From positions 165,573 to 229,572 of the forward strand of contig JBMNOP010000004.1 of the NCBI GenBank assembly GCA_050943135.1: a stretch of DNA of 64,000 nt, written 5' to 3'. This DNA is from RUG695 sp050943135. GTDB taxonomy: Bacteria; Planctomycetota; Planctomycetia; Pirellulales; Thermoguttaceae. The position numbers were made by a program, and so were the translations under genes. A model generated the notes under the pieces. It had not been told where the DNA came from, searched no databases, and saw only the letters and a program-made list of their open reading frames with translations. Numbering within the stretch: the stretch's first letter is position 1; each line of letters opens with the position of its first letter. Below are positions 44,629-53,984 of the stretch, piece by piece.

Positions 44629-45669
44629 ATGAAATTCACACAGCTTTTGCTCGTTCTCTCCGTGGCGCTTTTGGCAACGACCTTTACGGCGTGTGCCCAA
44701 GAATACACCTCGGTTGCGGAAGTGATGGCAACGAACGACGGTACGGATTTCACCGTTCAGGGGGAGTACTCCGTCCCTGAAATACAGCTGTTCTTCCAGG
44801 TCATTGCCAAGGGGAACGGTAACTTTGATATCGTCGGCTACAAGGGTGGACTCCCCGGGGAAGGGTGGGATCGGAGTCGGGCTCGTTTCTTCGGTAAGGG
44901 AGAAATCAAAGACGGCAAGCTCGAAATCACCGGCGTCAAGATGGACATCCCGAGAAAGGGCGAAGAACGCGAAATCATTTTCGATGACGATCAGAAGGTG
45001 AAGTGGGGCATGTCAGCCCGTCGCGAAAACGGGAAGACCTTCTTCGCGATGCACGGGAAGGAGTTCGAAGCGGTCAAACTCGAACGGAAGAGCCCCACCC
45101 TCGGCGAAAAAGCCCCGGAAGGCGCGTTTGTGGTCTTTGACGGCACCAATCTTGACAATTTCGAGGCAGGCGCCAAGATCAACGAGAAAACAGGTGACCT
45201 CTGGGCCGAAGCCCAAACCAAACCGTTTGAACGCCGACCCTATAAGATGCACATCGAATTCCTCACGAGCTTTATGCCACACAGCGAGGGTCAGGCGCGA
45301 TCGAACAGCGGTGTCTATATCGACGACAGCTACGAATGCCAGGTTCTCGACTCCTTTGGCCTCGAAGGAAAAGACAACGAATGCGGCGGCTTCTATCAGG
45401 CATCTCAGCCGATCGTCAATATGGCGTTCCCGCCTCTCACCTGGCAGACCTACGATATTGACTTCACTCCCGCCAAGTTCGAAGACGGTAAAAAAGTCGC
45501 GAATGCTCGTTTCACCGTCTATCACAACGGCGTAAAGATTCACGATGACATTGAACTTTCCGAAAATACTCCGGGACATAAACCGGAAGAGGATGCCGCA
45601 CACGGACTCTATCTCCAGGGGCACGGCAACCACGTTCAGTATCGGAACATTTGGGTACAGTATAAATAG
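44629..45669 (+). CDS. Exported DUF1080 protein (probable lipoprotein)
   Basis: 346 residues. The signal segment (~1-22) ends TFTAC-AQE, which resembles a lipobox, so lipid attachment at Cys22 or simple secretion are both possible. An N-terminal ~135-residue beta domain of unknown type (QGEYSVPEIQLFFQVIAKG, RARFFGKGEI) is followed by a DUF1080 domain (~160-346) with RSNSGVYIDDSYECQVLDSFG, WQTYDIDFTPAKF, TVYHNGVKIHDDIEL and QGHGNHVQYRNIWV. This matches the DUF1080 form with the NSGVYxxxxYExQVLDS signature, common in planctomycete gene neighbourhoods acting on 3-keto-sugars. It sits 51 nt downstream of the two-domain paralogue and is probably co-transcribed. Confidence 0.92.
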   Translation: MKFTQLLLVLSVALLATTFTACAQEYTSVAEVMATNDGTDFTVQGEYSVPEIQLFFQVIAKGNGNFDIVGYKGGLPGEGWDRSRARFFGKGEIKDGKLEITGVKMDIPRKGEEREIIFDDDQKVKWGMSARRENGKTFFAMHGKEFEAVKLERKSPTLGEKAPEGAFVVFDGTNLDNFEAGAKINEKTGDLWAEAQTKPFERRPYKMHIEFLTSFMPHSEGQARSNSGVYIDDSYECQVLDSFGLEGKDNECGGFYQASQPIVNMAFPPLTWQTYDIDFTPAKFEDGKKVANARFTVYHNGVKIHDDIELSENTPGHKPEEDAAHGLYLQGHGNHVQYRNIWVQYK

Positions 45670-45890
45670 GTGTCCGAATTTCGACACGACGTCCTCCCCC
45701 TTGGCAGAGGGCCGAAAGAAGCAGCGTTCCCGTTCATCCCGGATTTCAAAGGAGAACATGTGCGCACCCGTGCAACAGGATGGATACAACCGGGATGAAC
45801 GGAAATAGACCAGCCACGGAAAGCTGCATTCCGCGGCACGGATACCGTTCTGTTTAACGCCGCGCCGATCTTCTCCCAGAAGGGGTCACC

Positions 45891-46877
45891 ATGCTTTCGA
45901 TTATCATACCGGTGTATAACAGAAAAACACTGGTCCCCGAAACGATCGACTCGATTTTGAATCAAACCCGTAACGATTGGGAATGTATTATCGTCGACGA
46001 CCATTCCGACGACGGCACCGATCGGCTGCTCGAAAGTTACACGAAGCAAGATTCCCGCCTGCGAAGCTTCCGCCGTCCCGACATGGTTCCGAAAGGTCAC
46101 GCCGCGTGCCGTAACTATGGGCTGACCCTCGCGCAAGGGGAGTATGTCTATTTCTTCGATTCCGATGATCTTCTTGCCCCGGAATTTATCGCAACATATC
46201 TTCCTTATCTGGAAAAGGATCCGAACCTTGACTTTGTCAACTTTCGGTTCTTCCGGTTCGCCGCATCTCCGAAACGTATCATCCGAACAGCTCCCGCGAA
46301 ACCGCCCGAGGTCCCCCTTATCGAGGCAATGGCCGGTCTTCAAATGCCGGTCGGTACCCAATGTTTTCTTTGGCGCAAATCGCTCCTGGATCGTGTGCCG
46401 GAAAAGTGGCGCCCAGGTCTCTTCTTCGGCGAGGATCAGGAATATTACTTCCGGCTTCTCCACGAGGCACGGGGGGGAATCGCGCTCGATGAGCCGATTC
46501 TCTTCTTCTACCGCCGTAACCGAAACGGACTCTGCTACCGACTTCGACATGACCGACGCATCCTGGACGATTCCTACATTGTGTACAAAAGCAAGGTCGA
46601 GACCGCCCTGCGTTACGGTGACGGGAACGCCGTGCAGGAGGCACTCTCGAAGCGTCTGCGGAAACAGATGCGTCTGGCATTCCGTTTCGGTGATCTCGAA
46701 TACCTGGCCCGCTTCCTCCAACTGGCCGAACTCCTGACTGTCTCGGACAAAGAAAAAAAGAAGGTTCGGTGGATGAAACGGCATCCCTTTCTCGGGCTCT
46801 GCCGGTATCGCCCTCTGTTCCTCCTCGAAGGTTTTTTGACGAACCTTTTTTCCCGCAAAAAAGTCCCTGAAAAATGA
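45891..46877 (+). CDS. Family 2 glycosyltransferase
   Basis: 328 residues, GT-A fold. The N-terminus MLSIIIPVYNRKTLVPETIDSIL, then WECIIVDDHSDDGTD, and the metal-binding DSDDLLAPEFI (residues ~88-98) are the GT2 hallmarks; a WRKSLLDRVPEKW segment and EDQEYYFRLL supply the acceptor-side acidic motif (ED). It transfers a sugar from a nucleotide donor to a surface-polymer acceptor; donor unknown. The C-terminal ~60 residues are basic and helical. The stop overlaps the ATG of the BNR-4 gene (ATGA), so the two are translationally coupled. An AAGGGG site precedes the start. Confidence 0.93.
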   Translation: MLSIIIPVYNRKTLVPETIDSILNQTRNDWECIIVDDHSDDGTDRLLESYTKQDSRLRSFRRPDMVPKGHAACRNYGLTLAQGEYVYFFDSDDLLAPEFIATYLPYLEKDPNLDFVNFRFFRFAASPKRIIRTAPAKPPEVPLIEAMAGLQMPVGTQCFLWRKSLLDRVPEKWRPGLFFGEDQEYYFRLLHEARGGIALDEPILFFYRRNRNGLCYRLRHDRRILDDSYIVYKSKVETALRYGDGNAVQEALSKRLRKQMRLAFRFGDLEYLARFLQLAELLTVSDKEKKKVRWMKRHPFLGLCRYRPLFLLEGFLTNLFSRKKVPEK

Positions 46878-48370
46878 CCGTTTTCCGACGTCTGCTTCTT
46901 TGGCCTCTGTTCCTCTCCCTCTTTTTTTTCACGCGGCCGCTGCTTTTTTCCGGCGACGAGGGAGATCCTATCCGACTTTTAAACACGAAAGACGACGGCT
47001 ACCGGGGAATATGGTATTACAATCAAAAGCTCCCTGACAACGAGTATGTCTACAAATATTCCGGTGGTTTGGGAACCTACCCCGCCAACCACTATCCGTT
47101 TGCGGTCTACGCTCCCGAGGTCCATAAGACGTTCTTCTGCTACGGTGGAACCGACAAAAAGGGGACAACCCTCCTGCACGAAGTCGGTGTTTTCGACCAC
47201 GCCTCAAGAACCGTCTCGCGTCCGACGGTTCTTCTCGATAAAGGGACCGAAGATGCACACGATAATCCGGTAATCTCTCTCGACCGAGAAGGACGTATCC
47301 TGGTCTTTTCAACCTCGCACGGGGTCAGCCGTCCTTCGTGGATATACCGAAGCGTACGCCCCTATGACATTGAGGAATTCGAACTTATGCGCCCGACGAA
47401 AGAGGTCGACGACAAAACGGTTCCGATGACCAACTTCTCGTACGTTCAGGTATGGAACATTCCAACCCTGGGATTCGTCTCCTTTTTCACCACCTATGAC
47501 CGTGGTTTATTGGAAGGAGACCATCGGGTCGCAAGGATTCCGGCCTTTATGAAAAGTCCCGACGGGGTCGATTGGTCGGTATGGCAGCCACTGGCGGGAA
47601 TGGCACTCGGACATTACCAAAACGCGGGCATTTGGCAAAATAAGGTCATTGGAACCTCGTTTAACTACCATCCTAACCGGCCCGACGAAAACCGTGTTGG
47701 GCTTAACTGGCGCACGAACCTTTATTATATCGAAAGTCGTGATTTCGGCGAAACATGGCAGACGGTCGACGGAATCCCACTCACCCTCCCCTTGCGGGAC
47801 GATCAAATAACCGGTCCGGCTCTCGTTTACGACTACGATTCGGAAAAGCTGAATGTCTACATCATGGACCTGACCTACGACAACGCGGGAAGGCCGATGA
47901 TCCTCTACATCACCAGCCGCGGCTTCGCGTCGGGTCCGGAAAGCGGACCGAGAGTGTGGCGGACCGCCCATTGGAACGGGGAAACGTGGGAGATACACGC
48001 CATCACCGAGTCGGACAACAACTACGATTTCGGTTCCCTCTATGTCGGTAACGACGGAATCCTGCGTATGATCGGTACCGACGGAATCGGGCCGCAGGCG
48101 TACAATACCGGAGGAGAGGTCTCGCTTTGGATCAGTCGCGATGAGGGAAAAACCTGGACCCGTGAACGGCAACTGACGGTCAACAGCCCTTGCAACCACT
48201 GTTATCCCCGCCGTCCCGTTAACGCCCACCGCGATTTTTACGCCTTCTGGGCTGACGGGCACGGTCGAAAGCCGAGCGAATCAAACCTCTTCTTCTGCGA
48301 TATCGACGGAAATGTTTTCAGACTTCCGCGCGTAATGGAGGGGAAGACCGCCCACCCCGAAAAAGAATAG
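46874..48370 (+). CDS. Exported BNR-4 repeat (sialidase-fold) protein
   Basis: 498 residues. An N-terminal signal/membrane segment (~5-25) precedes GYRGIWYYNQK, KYSGGLGTYPANHYPFAVYAPEV and repeated Asp-box-like blades (SLDREGRILVF, SRDFGETWQTVDG, SRDEGKTWTRE). This is the BNR_4 family pattern, a five- or six-bladed beta-propeller. Members are annotated as putative sialidase- or rhamnogalacturonan-related proteins; catalytic residues of true sialidases (Arg triad) were not verified. Coupled by an ATGA overlap to the GT2 gene. Exported glycan-binding or glycan-cleaving role is inferred. Confidence 0.82.
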   Translation: MTVFRRLLLWPLFLSLFFFTRPLLFSGDEGDPIRLLNTKDDGYRGIWYYNQKLPDNEYVYKYSGGLGTYPANHYPFAVYAPEVHKTFFCYGGTDKKGTTLLHEVGVFDHASRTVSRPTVLLDKGTEDAHDNPVISLDREGRILVFSTSHGVSRPSWIYRSVRPYDIEEFELMRPTKEVDDKTVPMTNFSYVQVWNIPTLGFVSFFTTYDRGLLEGDHRVARIPAFMKSPDGVDWSVWQPLAGMALGHYQNAGIWQNKVIGTSFNYHPNRPDENRVGLNWRTNLYYIESRDFGETWQTVDGIPLTLPLRDDQITGPALVYDYDSEKLNVYIMDLTYDNAGRPMILYITSRGFASGPESGPRVWRTAHWNGETWEIHAITESDNNYDFGSLYVGNDGILRMIGTDGIGPQAYNTGGEVSLWISRDEGKTWTRERQLTVNSPCNHCYPRRPVNAHRDFYAFWADGHGRKPSESNLFFCDIDGNVFRLPRVMEGKTAHPEKE

Positions 48371-48485
48371 TCTTTCGGAAAAGGGGGCGGATTGATGGTA
48401 TCGGTAATAGATACCGTTTCGGCCAAGGCCGATCAGGGACAAAAGCGAAAACGTGTCTTATTTCCGACATCGGAGTCAACTTATC

Positions 48486-48513
48486 TTGACATTCTCTACC
48501 TATTCCATAGAAT
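48486..48513 (+). promoter_or_regulatory. Sigma70-type promoter for the third DUF1080 gene
   Basis: A consensus TTGACA, a 16-bp spacer and TAGAAT, 68 nt before the ATG at 48582. Confidence 0.65.
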
Positions 48514-48581
48514 AAATCCGTGTCCCGCCGGGAATCGACACACCTCTGAATTTTCGATACTTCTAATGAAGGGAGTCTCCC

Positions 48582-49295
48582 ATGAAACTCGGCACGTTTT
48601 ACCGCTCTTTCCCCCTTCTTTCTCTTTTTGTGCTCGCTTGCGCGGTACTCTCGGCCGCCGAGAACGATCAACCAGTGACCGAAGGAGCACATGCCGGGGC
48701 GGTCGACCTGTTGTCGGGCGCCTCTCTCGACGACTTCGATTACTTCCTCCTCGACGGCGGTCAGCGCAATGAGGTATTTTCGCTCGAAGAAGGGGTTCTG
48801 ACGCTCAAAGGCTCTCAGTTCGGCTGGATCGGAACCAAGAAGGACTACCACAATTTCGTGCTTGAAACCGAATTTCGCCTTCTCGATCCAGAGGGAGAAA
48901 CAAACAGCGGGGTCTTGGTTCGGATGGGGGAACAGAAGCCGACAACCTTCCTTCCGCACTGCGTCGAAATCGGGATCTACGATAAAGCGACCGGCGTGTT
49001 GTACGGATTCCACGATTTCCGCATCGTCGGAGAAAAGTCCCGCATGAAATACTACGAAAACCACGAATTCGCCGGAAACTGTGACGAAATCGGCCTGATT
49101 CGCGACCCGGTCATCGATCTTGGGGTCTGGAACACCATGAGAATCAGTTGTTGTGCAAACGTTATTCTGGTCGAATTGAACGGGATCCCCGTCAACTGGG
49201 GGATTATGACCGAAGATTATGCGGGCAAAATCGCGTTCCAGGCAGAAGGAGCCGATATTCAGTTCCGCAACGCATTCCTGACCGAAATGCCGTGA
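48582..49295 (+). CDS. Exported single-domain DUF1080 protein
   Basis: 237 residues. The signal peptide (~1-24, ending CAVLSAAE) is followed by a DUF1080 domain: VDLLSGASLDDFDYFLLDGG, FSLEEGVLTLKG, HNFVLETEFRLLDPEGETNSGVLVRMG, WNTMRISCCANVILVELNG and AGKIAFQAEGADIQFRN. This matches the 3-keto-disaccharide hydrolase fold, with the NSGV strand intact. An AAGGGAG site precedes the ATG and it has its own promoter. A GT4 gene starts 20 nt after its stop, so the two probably share a transcript. Confidence 0.88.
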   Translation: MKLGTFYRSFPLLSLFVLACAVLSAAENDQPVTEGAHAGAVDLLSGASLDDFDYFLLDGGQRNEVFSLEEGVLTLKGSQFGWIGTKKDYHNFVLETEFRLLDPEGETNSGVLVRMGEQKPTTFLPHCVEIGIYDKATGVLYGFHDFRIVGEKSRMKYYENHEFAGNCDEIGLIRDPVIDLGVWNTMRISCCANVILVELNGIPVNWGIMTEDYAGKIAFQAEGADIQFRNAFLTEMP

Positions 49296-49315
49296 GAGGC
49301 GTGAAGCCTGACAGC

Positions 49316-50545
49316 ATGAAAATCCTTCTCTTCTACGGAAACGGATCTTTTATTGAATCTTTTGGCGGGGCGGAAAAGGTCGCCTGCGGAATGGCCGACG
49401 CTTTCACCCGCCGCGGGTGGTCTGTCGGTATCGTCTGCAATGATCTGAAATCCGGGCTTCCCGCCTATCCGATACCCTCCGAAGTCAAACTGGTCAATCT
49501 GAACGGAACCGGAAAACGGATAGGAACCATCCCGCGGCAGCTCAAGATCGGGCGGGAACTTACACGCCCGCTGCGCCCCCTGGGGGTCTCCTTTTTTTTC
49601 GACCGGGTCAACGATCTGCTCCTGCGCGAGTTTACCGAGCGGCTCGAAGGGGCCATTGCCGAATTCAAGCCAGACGTCATCCTTCCTTTCTTTGTCAGCG
49701 ACCTTCTGACGGTCACGATGTGCCCGAGCGCCAAGCGGATACCGATTGTTCAGATGCTCCATGACACCCCCAAAAATGCGATCGGGTATCCTTCCGCCGT
49801 CAAGCGCAAAGCGCTCGATCGAACCGCTTGTGTACAGGTTCTTTTGGAGAGTTTCGTGCCGGAAGTTCAGCGACGGTGCGACGCCGAGGTCGTCGTGATT
49901 CCGAACGCGGTTCCGCAATTCGAAGGCCAAGTCTCGTATCAACCAAAAGACGCCTACCGAATTATCAATATCGCGCGGCTCGAACCGAAACAGAAACAGC
50001 AACACATCCTCATCGAAGCCTTTGCCCCGCTGGCCAAAGAATTTCCAAACTGGACACTCGGCTTTTACGGCGCCGACCAGCTCGGTTTTTATGGGGGAGA
50101 CCCACGCAGCAGTTACCGCCTCGCACTGGAAAAACAGATTCGGCAACTCGGCCTGGAAAATCGTATCTTTCTCGAGGGGACGACCGACCGGGTCGAAGAA
50201 ACACTCCTTTCGGCCGACATCTTCGCGTTCCCCTCGGCATGGGAAGGGTTCGGTATCGCTCTGCTCGAGGCAATGCGCGTCGGGCTGCCGGTCGTCGGTT
50301 TTTGTTCGGCCCCGGCGGTCAACGAGCTGATCCGGGACGGTGAAAACGGTCTGCTGGCCGAAAGCGGTCCTGCGGGGATGAGGGCGGCGCTCCGCCGACT
50401 GATGCAGGATGCGCCATTACGCCAAAAGCTGGGAAAGTGCGGGCGAGGTTTTGCCGCGAAATTCGCCCCCGAGAACATCTGGGATCAATGGGAAACACTC
50501 CTGACGCGCATCGTCACCCGGAGCATGGAAAACGAGACGGTCTAA
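49316..50545 (+). CDS. Family 4 glycosyltransferase
   Basis: 409 residues from the ATG at 49316, which gives the expected GT-B N-terminus MKILLFYGNGSFIESFGGAEKV with its glycine-rich loop; the longer open frame upstream lies over the DUF1080 gene in another frame. The C-terminal half has RIINIARLEPKQKQQ, the nucleotide-sugar-binding region FAFPSAWEGFGIALLEAM with its E-x7-E-type Glu pair, and GLPVVGF. This is the GT4 retaining-transferase pattern. It likely builds a surface polysaccharide. Its stop overlaps the stop of the convergent GT8 gene by 3 nt. Confidence 0.93.
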   Translation: MKILLFYGNGSFIESFGGAEKVACGMADAFTRRGWSVGIVCNDLKSGLPAYPIPSEVKLVNLNGTGKRIGTIPRQLKIGRELTRPLRPLGVSFFFDRVNDLLLREFTERLEGAIAEFKPDVILPFFVSDLLTVTMCPSAKRIPIVQMLHDTPKNAIGYPSAVKRKALDRTACVQVLLESFVPEVQRRCDAEVVVIPNAVPQFEGQVSYQPKDAYRIINIARLEPKQKQQHILIEAFAPLAKEFPNWTLGFYGADQLGFYGGDPRSSYRLALEKQIRQLGLENRIFLEGTTDRVEETLLSADIFAFPSAWEGFGIALLEAMRVGLPVVGFCSAPAVNELIRDGENGLLAESGPAGMRAALRRLMQDAPLRQKLGKCGRGFAAKFAPENIWDQWETLLTRIVTRSMENETV

Positions 50546-51480
50546 AGGCGCACCTTTCGGTAAAGGGTCTTGCCGAAAAGCGTAATACATTTTTCTTTGC
50601 CGCCGAGAAGGCGGAGTCGAAACATTTTTCGGCGCCGATTGCGCCGCTCCATTTTCTTGCGGGCCTGTCGGAATCGGTGGTAGCTCTCAACCCACGGCGA
50701 AACCGCCCAGAAATTCTCGTAGACGTGTTGAAAAGGATTCAGGCATTCCAAGAGCCACGGTTTGACCCCGAGGAAATGCAGAATCGCCGCCTGGGGGGTC
50801 GCCTTGCGGCGGCAATCGGCTTGTTCGGCAACCTCTCCCAAGACTTGGGTGTTCCATGTTCGATCGAGGAAGAAGATCGAATCTTTGAAAATGATATTGA
50901 TGGCGTCCTGGTCGGGGTAGGCGAGAACTTCTCCGTGTTCGGCCATAAAAGTGAACAACCGTTCGGTCAGCCGTTCGGTATGCCATTTCTTCAGGTTCAT
51001 TAAAAGAACACCGGAATTCACATAGCGGTCGAGAGTAACCCCCCCCCGCCGAAGGCGCTCGATATGCGCCGGGGCAGCGAGATCTTCGACGGCGGCGACG
51101 ACATTCTCTCCGAGATCGAGTCGCCACAGAGGAGCAAGCGATTCACGCACGATGATATCACAATCCAGGTAGAGCACATTCTCTTCTTCGGGAAGAAGCC
51201 GCGGAATGAGGAGTCGATAATAGATGGTAAGACTCCAAAGACTCCCCGGAACCGGGAGCCCCTTAAAAAGAGAGTTGTCGATGGGAATAAACGTAATTTC
51301 CGCCCCGCCCGAATCTTTCAGCGAAAGGATCTTTCGTCTGTTCTCTTCGGAGATACCCCCGTCGAGGATGTAGAGGGAAAACGTCTCGTCGTCGGTTCGG
51401 CTCCGCAGAATCGATGTGATGGTTACACCCAAATATTCGGCGTAACGATCGTCGCTGGCAAAACAGATGGTGATATTCAA
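50542..51480 (-). CDS. Family 8 glycosyltransferase
   Basis: 312 residues, starting at a TTG (51480) preceded by AGGAG at a 6-nt spacing. The frame extends upstream but without a ribosome site. The GT8 fold signatures are NITICFASDDRYAEYLGVTITSIL, PGSLWSLTIYYRLLIPRLLPEEENVLYLDCDIIV with the DCD metal motif (D-x-D), and AYPDQDAINIIF in the acceptor region, ending in HFLGVKPW. Such enzymes add glucose or galactose to LPS-like acceptors or to glycogenin-like primers. The gene is alone on the minus strand inside a plus-strand glycan cluster. Confidence 0.92.
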   Translation of the reverse strand: MNITICFASDDRYAEYLGVTITSILRSRTDDETFSLYILDGGISEENRRKILSLKDSGGAEITFIPIDNSLFKGLPVPGSLWSLTIYYRLLIPRLLPEEENVLYLDCDIIVRESLAPLWRLDLGENVVAAVEDLAAPAHIERLRRGGVTLDRYVNSGVLLMNLKKWHTERLTERLFTFMAEHGEVLAYPDQDAINIIFKDSIFFLDRTWNTQVLGEVAEQADCRRKATPQAAILHFLGVKPWLLECLNPFQHVYENFWAVSPWVESYHRFRQARKKMERRNRRRKMFRLRLLGGKEKCITLFGKTLYRKVRL

Positions 51481-51667
51481 AACGGCTCCTGTTTCGGCAA
51501 GGAAAATCAGGTGGGCAACCCCCGACAATCTAACAACATAAAGCAAAAAAGTCAACTCCTTCCTTCGCATTCCGAGGCAGGTTACAATAGGGACGGTCGT
51601 CTATTGCCCCGACTTTCGACGGAATTCGTGCAGCGCTGGCGGGAGAGTCGATCCCAAGGAAAGAAAA

Positions 51668-52675
51668 ATGGATATTTTCACCCGATCCCTGATGAAGATG
51701 ATTTCTTCCCGAACCGTCTTGCACAAACATCGCAAACCGCTCTGGAACGATCATCTCCATCGACTGATCGCCGAGATCTGGGCGACCGGACGGATCACCC
51801 CGGAATGGCTGAACCTGCTCGGTCTCCTCTCGCAGAGCCGCTCCGAGTGGAACGAACGTAACAGTGACATCTGGTTGATGTACGCGGCAGCACTCCGCAA
51901 GATCGGTGAGACGGAAAAAGCTGTACCTGTTCTCGAAAAGTATGTGCGCCGTTTCGGAACGGTCCGTGTCGAGAAGATCCTTCCCCTGGCGGCGTTCGCC
52001 GAAGAGATCGGAATCGCCGCGCCGGAAATCGTCGCTTCGGCCGACGCGTTTCGCAAACTCGATAAGAACCGAAAGGCTGGCATGTTCGCAGAACTGCTGC
52101 GGGGGAAAACCGTTGCGGTCGTGGGAAACGGCCCCTCGGAAATCGGAACCGGCCGCGGAAAAAAGATCGACACCTACGACAAAGTGATTCGGTTCAACAA
52201 CTACGTTACAACCGGCTACGAGACCGATTACGGCTCGAGGACAAACATCTGGATCACTTCGACCGGACAGGACGTCTGTCACGATCGCTCTTATGACAAT
52301 TACGAACTGACAGTGATCGGCCCGAACCTTTGGCACGCGTTCCTCGCCGACGAAGAGCGCGCCAATATTTTTACGACACTCCGCAACACCGACCGTGCCG
52401 CGACTTTCGACCCCGAACCGCAAACGGAGCTCTGGGAAGCACTCGATGGTTGTCCTTCTTACGGTCTTGTGTGCCTCTGGACCATTCTCCGCCAGAATCT
52501 GGCAACGCTTACCGCTGACGATATTTTCGGGTTTTCTTTCTTACAACGGATAAAACAGACTTACGCCGAGCATTATTTTGCCGGGGAATCGACCGCGGAA
52601 CGTAAAGAACGAAGTCATGCCCACGATTTCGTCTCGGAATCGGAATTTCTCGAAAGGCTATTTCGGCAGAATTGA
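51668..52675 (+). CDS. GT29 sialyltransferase-like glycosyltransferase
   Basis: 335 residues. The C-terminal ~190 residues carry the sialylmotifs of GT29. Motif L is near 148-195: VAVVGNGPSEIG, IDTYDKVIRFNNY, ETDYGSRTNIW. Motif S is near 263-289: PSYGLVCLWTI and IFGFS. The VS motif HxxxxE is at His319 to Glu324. The N-terminal ~140 residues are helical, with no membrane anchor, unlike animal Golgi enzymes. GT29 transfers sialic acid from CMP-Neu5Ac, but no CMP-sialate synthesis genes are in the window, so the donor is unproven. The divergent GT8 gene is upstream, and its 3' end overlaps the exbD gene by 18 nt. Confidence 0.8.
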   Translation: MDIFTRSLMKMISSRTVLHKHRKPLWNDHLHRLIAEIWATGRITPEWLNLLGLLSQSRSEWNERNSDIWLMYAAALRKIGETEKAVPVLEKYVRRFGTVRVEKILPLAAFAEEIGIAAPEIVASADAFRKLDKNRKAGMFAELLRGKTVAVVGNGPSEIGTGRGKKIDTYDKVIRFNNYVTTGYETDYGSRTNIWITSTGQDVCHDRSYDNYELTVIGPNLWHAFLADEERANIFTTLRNTDRAATFDPEPQTELWEALDGCPSYGLVCLWTILRQNLATLTADDIFGFSFLQRIKQTYAEHYFAGESTAERKERSHAHDFVSESEFLERLFRQN

Positions 52676-53071
52676 AAATGAGAGGTCGCCGATCCCGGCC
52701 TCGGCACAGAGCAGGAGAATCGGCTCGACGCGATGCCACGACAAGTTGCGGTCGGCACGAACACGAACCTCCAGCGGAAGCGCGCTGGATTCCCGTTCCC
52801 GGAGAAGTCTTGCTTTGAGATCATCGAGCGTGGTCGGCTGATTCCCGACAAAGAGAAAACCGTCGGCCGCAATACTGATCACCAATTTCCCGGTTGCCCG
52901 ATTTTCCGTATCCTCTCCTCCGCCGACCGTCGGCAGGGGAATCAGCCGCAACTCCTCCTGCCGGGTCATCGTTCCCGAAAAGACAAAAAAGATGATCAGC
53001 AGAAAGACGACGTCGATCATCGGGGTCAGGTTCATCTTTGCAAGCCCATGGCGTGCCGAACAATGTTTCAC
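52658..53071 (-). CDS. exbD: ExbD/TolR biopolymer transport protein
   Basis: 137 residues. One N-terminal membrane helix (~17-35) carries the essential Asp20 in TPMIDVVFLLIIFF, which conducts protons in TonB/Tol systems; the remaining ~100 residues are the periplasmic ExbD domain (KLVISIAADGFLFVGNQPT, LEVRVRADRNLSW). It works with the ExbB protein encoded immediately upstream, whose stop overlaps its ATG (ATGA). No TonB or receptor gene is nearby. The 3' end overlaps the convergent GT29 gene by 18 nt. Confidence 0.93.
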   Translation of the reverse strand: MKHCSARHGLAKMNLTPMIDVVFLLIIFFVFSGTMTRQEELRLIPLPTVGGGEDTENRATGKLVISIAADGFLFVGNQPTTLDDLKARLLRERESSALPLEVRVRADRNLSWHRVEPILLLCAEAGIGDLSFSILPK

Positions 53072-53877
53072 CGGACCGCACCCTCTTCTCTACGAACGCG
53101 AACTCGCGGCAATTCCGGCGGAAGCTGCGAAGCGGCAGTCGGGGGAACCGACTGCTGTTTCCGAAGGAACTCTTTGAGGGGTTGGGTCAGGGTCTCGGCC
53201 GTTTCGGCGGCATCATCGACAAGTGCGGCGATCCGATGATTAAAGAAGGCGTAGAGCGCCAGGGCCGGAATCGCCACGAGCAGACCATCCACCGTGGTGA
53301 CAAGGGCAAGGTAGATCCCTTGGGCCAGGTTCGCAAACCGGCCGAGTCCTTCCGAAACCGCCAGTTCGCCGAAAGTCATCACCATTCCGATCACCGTTCC
53401 GAGGAGTCCGAGCATCGGCGCGATATTCCCGATAAGTGCAAGGATTTCGGTTTTTCGGGAAAGCCGGGCCGTTTCCGATTCCAGCGTCTCTTCCATCCCC
53501 TTTTCGGTATCAGGCCAACCCCCGGTAGCATTACGCAGCCCACCGAGAAGGATCGAGGCCAAAAACGAAGGGTGGTTACGGCAAATATCGGGAATCGTAT
53601 GGAATCGCTCGGCTGCCGACGCCTGTCCGATCGCTTCAATCAACACGGACGGCATCATCCGTTCGCGGCGCAGGAGGAAAAGAAGACGGATGGCCTCGGC
53701 GCCCCCCCAAAGGGAGAGGAGAAAAATCACCACACCGATCAGCCCGCCGGCTTTCACCAGGTCGAGGAATGAGTGGGAGCCCCCCCCCGATCCGTCTTCG
53801 GCGACCAGTACCCCACCACAGAAAAAGAGACCGACAAGAAGGGCACCCGGCCAAAGTCTCTTGACATATCGAATCAT
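53068..53877 (-). CDS. exbB: MotA/TolQ/ExbB proton-channel protein
   Basis: 269 residues. A cleavable signal-like N-terminus (~1-27) is followed by three membrane helices: ~40-65 (LIGVVIFLLSLWG), ~145-170 (IAPMLGLLGTVIGMVMTF) and ~185-210 (LALVTTVDGLLVAIPALALYAFF). The central LGLLGTVxGM motif is the ExbB/TolQ signature. It forms the pentameric channel that energises outer-membrane processes with ExbD. It starts with an AAAGGAAGAG site and overlaps exbD by ATGA. The divergent TPR lipoprotein gene starts 176 nt away. Confidence 0.95.
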   Translation of the reverse strand: MIRYVKRLWPGALLVGLFFCGGVLVAEDGSGGGSHSFLDLVKAGGLIGVVIFLLSLWGGAEAIRLLFLLRRERMMPSVLIEAIGQASAAERFHTIPDICRNHPSFLASILLGGLRNATGGWPDTEKGMEETLESETARLSRKTEILALIGNIAPMLGLLGTVIGMVMTFGELAVSEGLGRFANLAQGIYLALVTTVDGLLVAIPALALYAFFNHRIAALVDDAAETAETLTQPLKEFLRKQQSVPPTAASQLPPELPRVRVRREEGAVR

Positions 53878-53984
53878 CTTGCTCTTCCTTTACGGAATAC
53901 CGTCAGAAAAACAGCCTTTGTATTCACCTCTTTTCGGCCGATCATACCCTATTTTCCCCCTTTTTTCCAGCCGAAAAATCCCTC

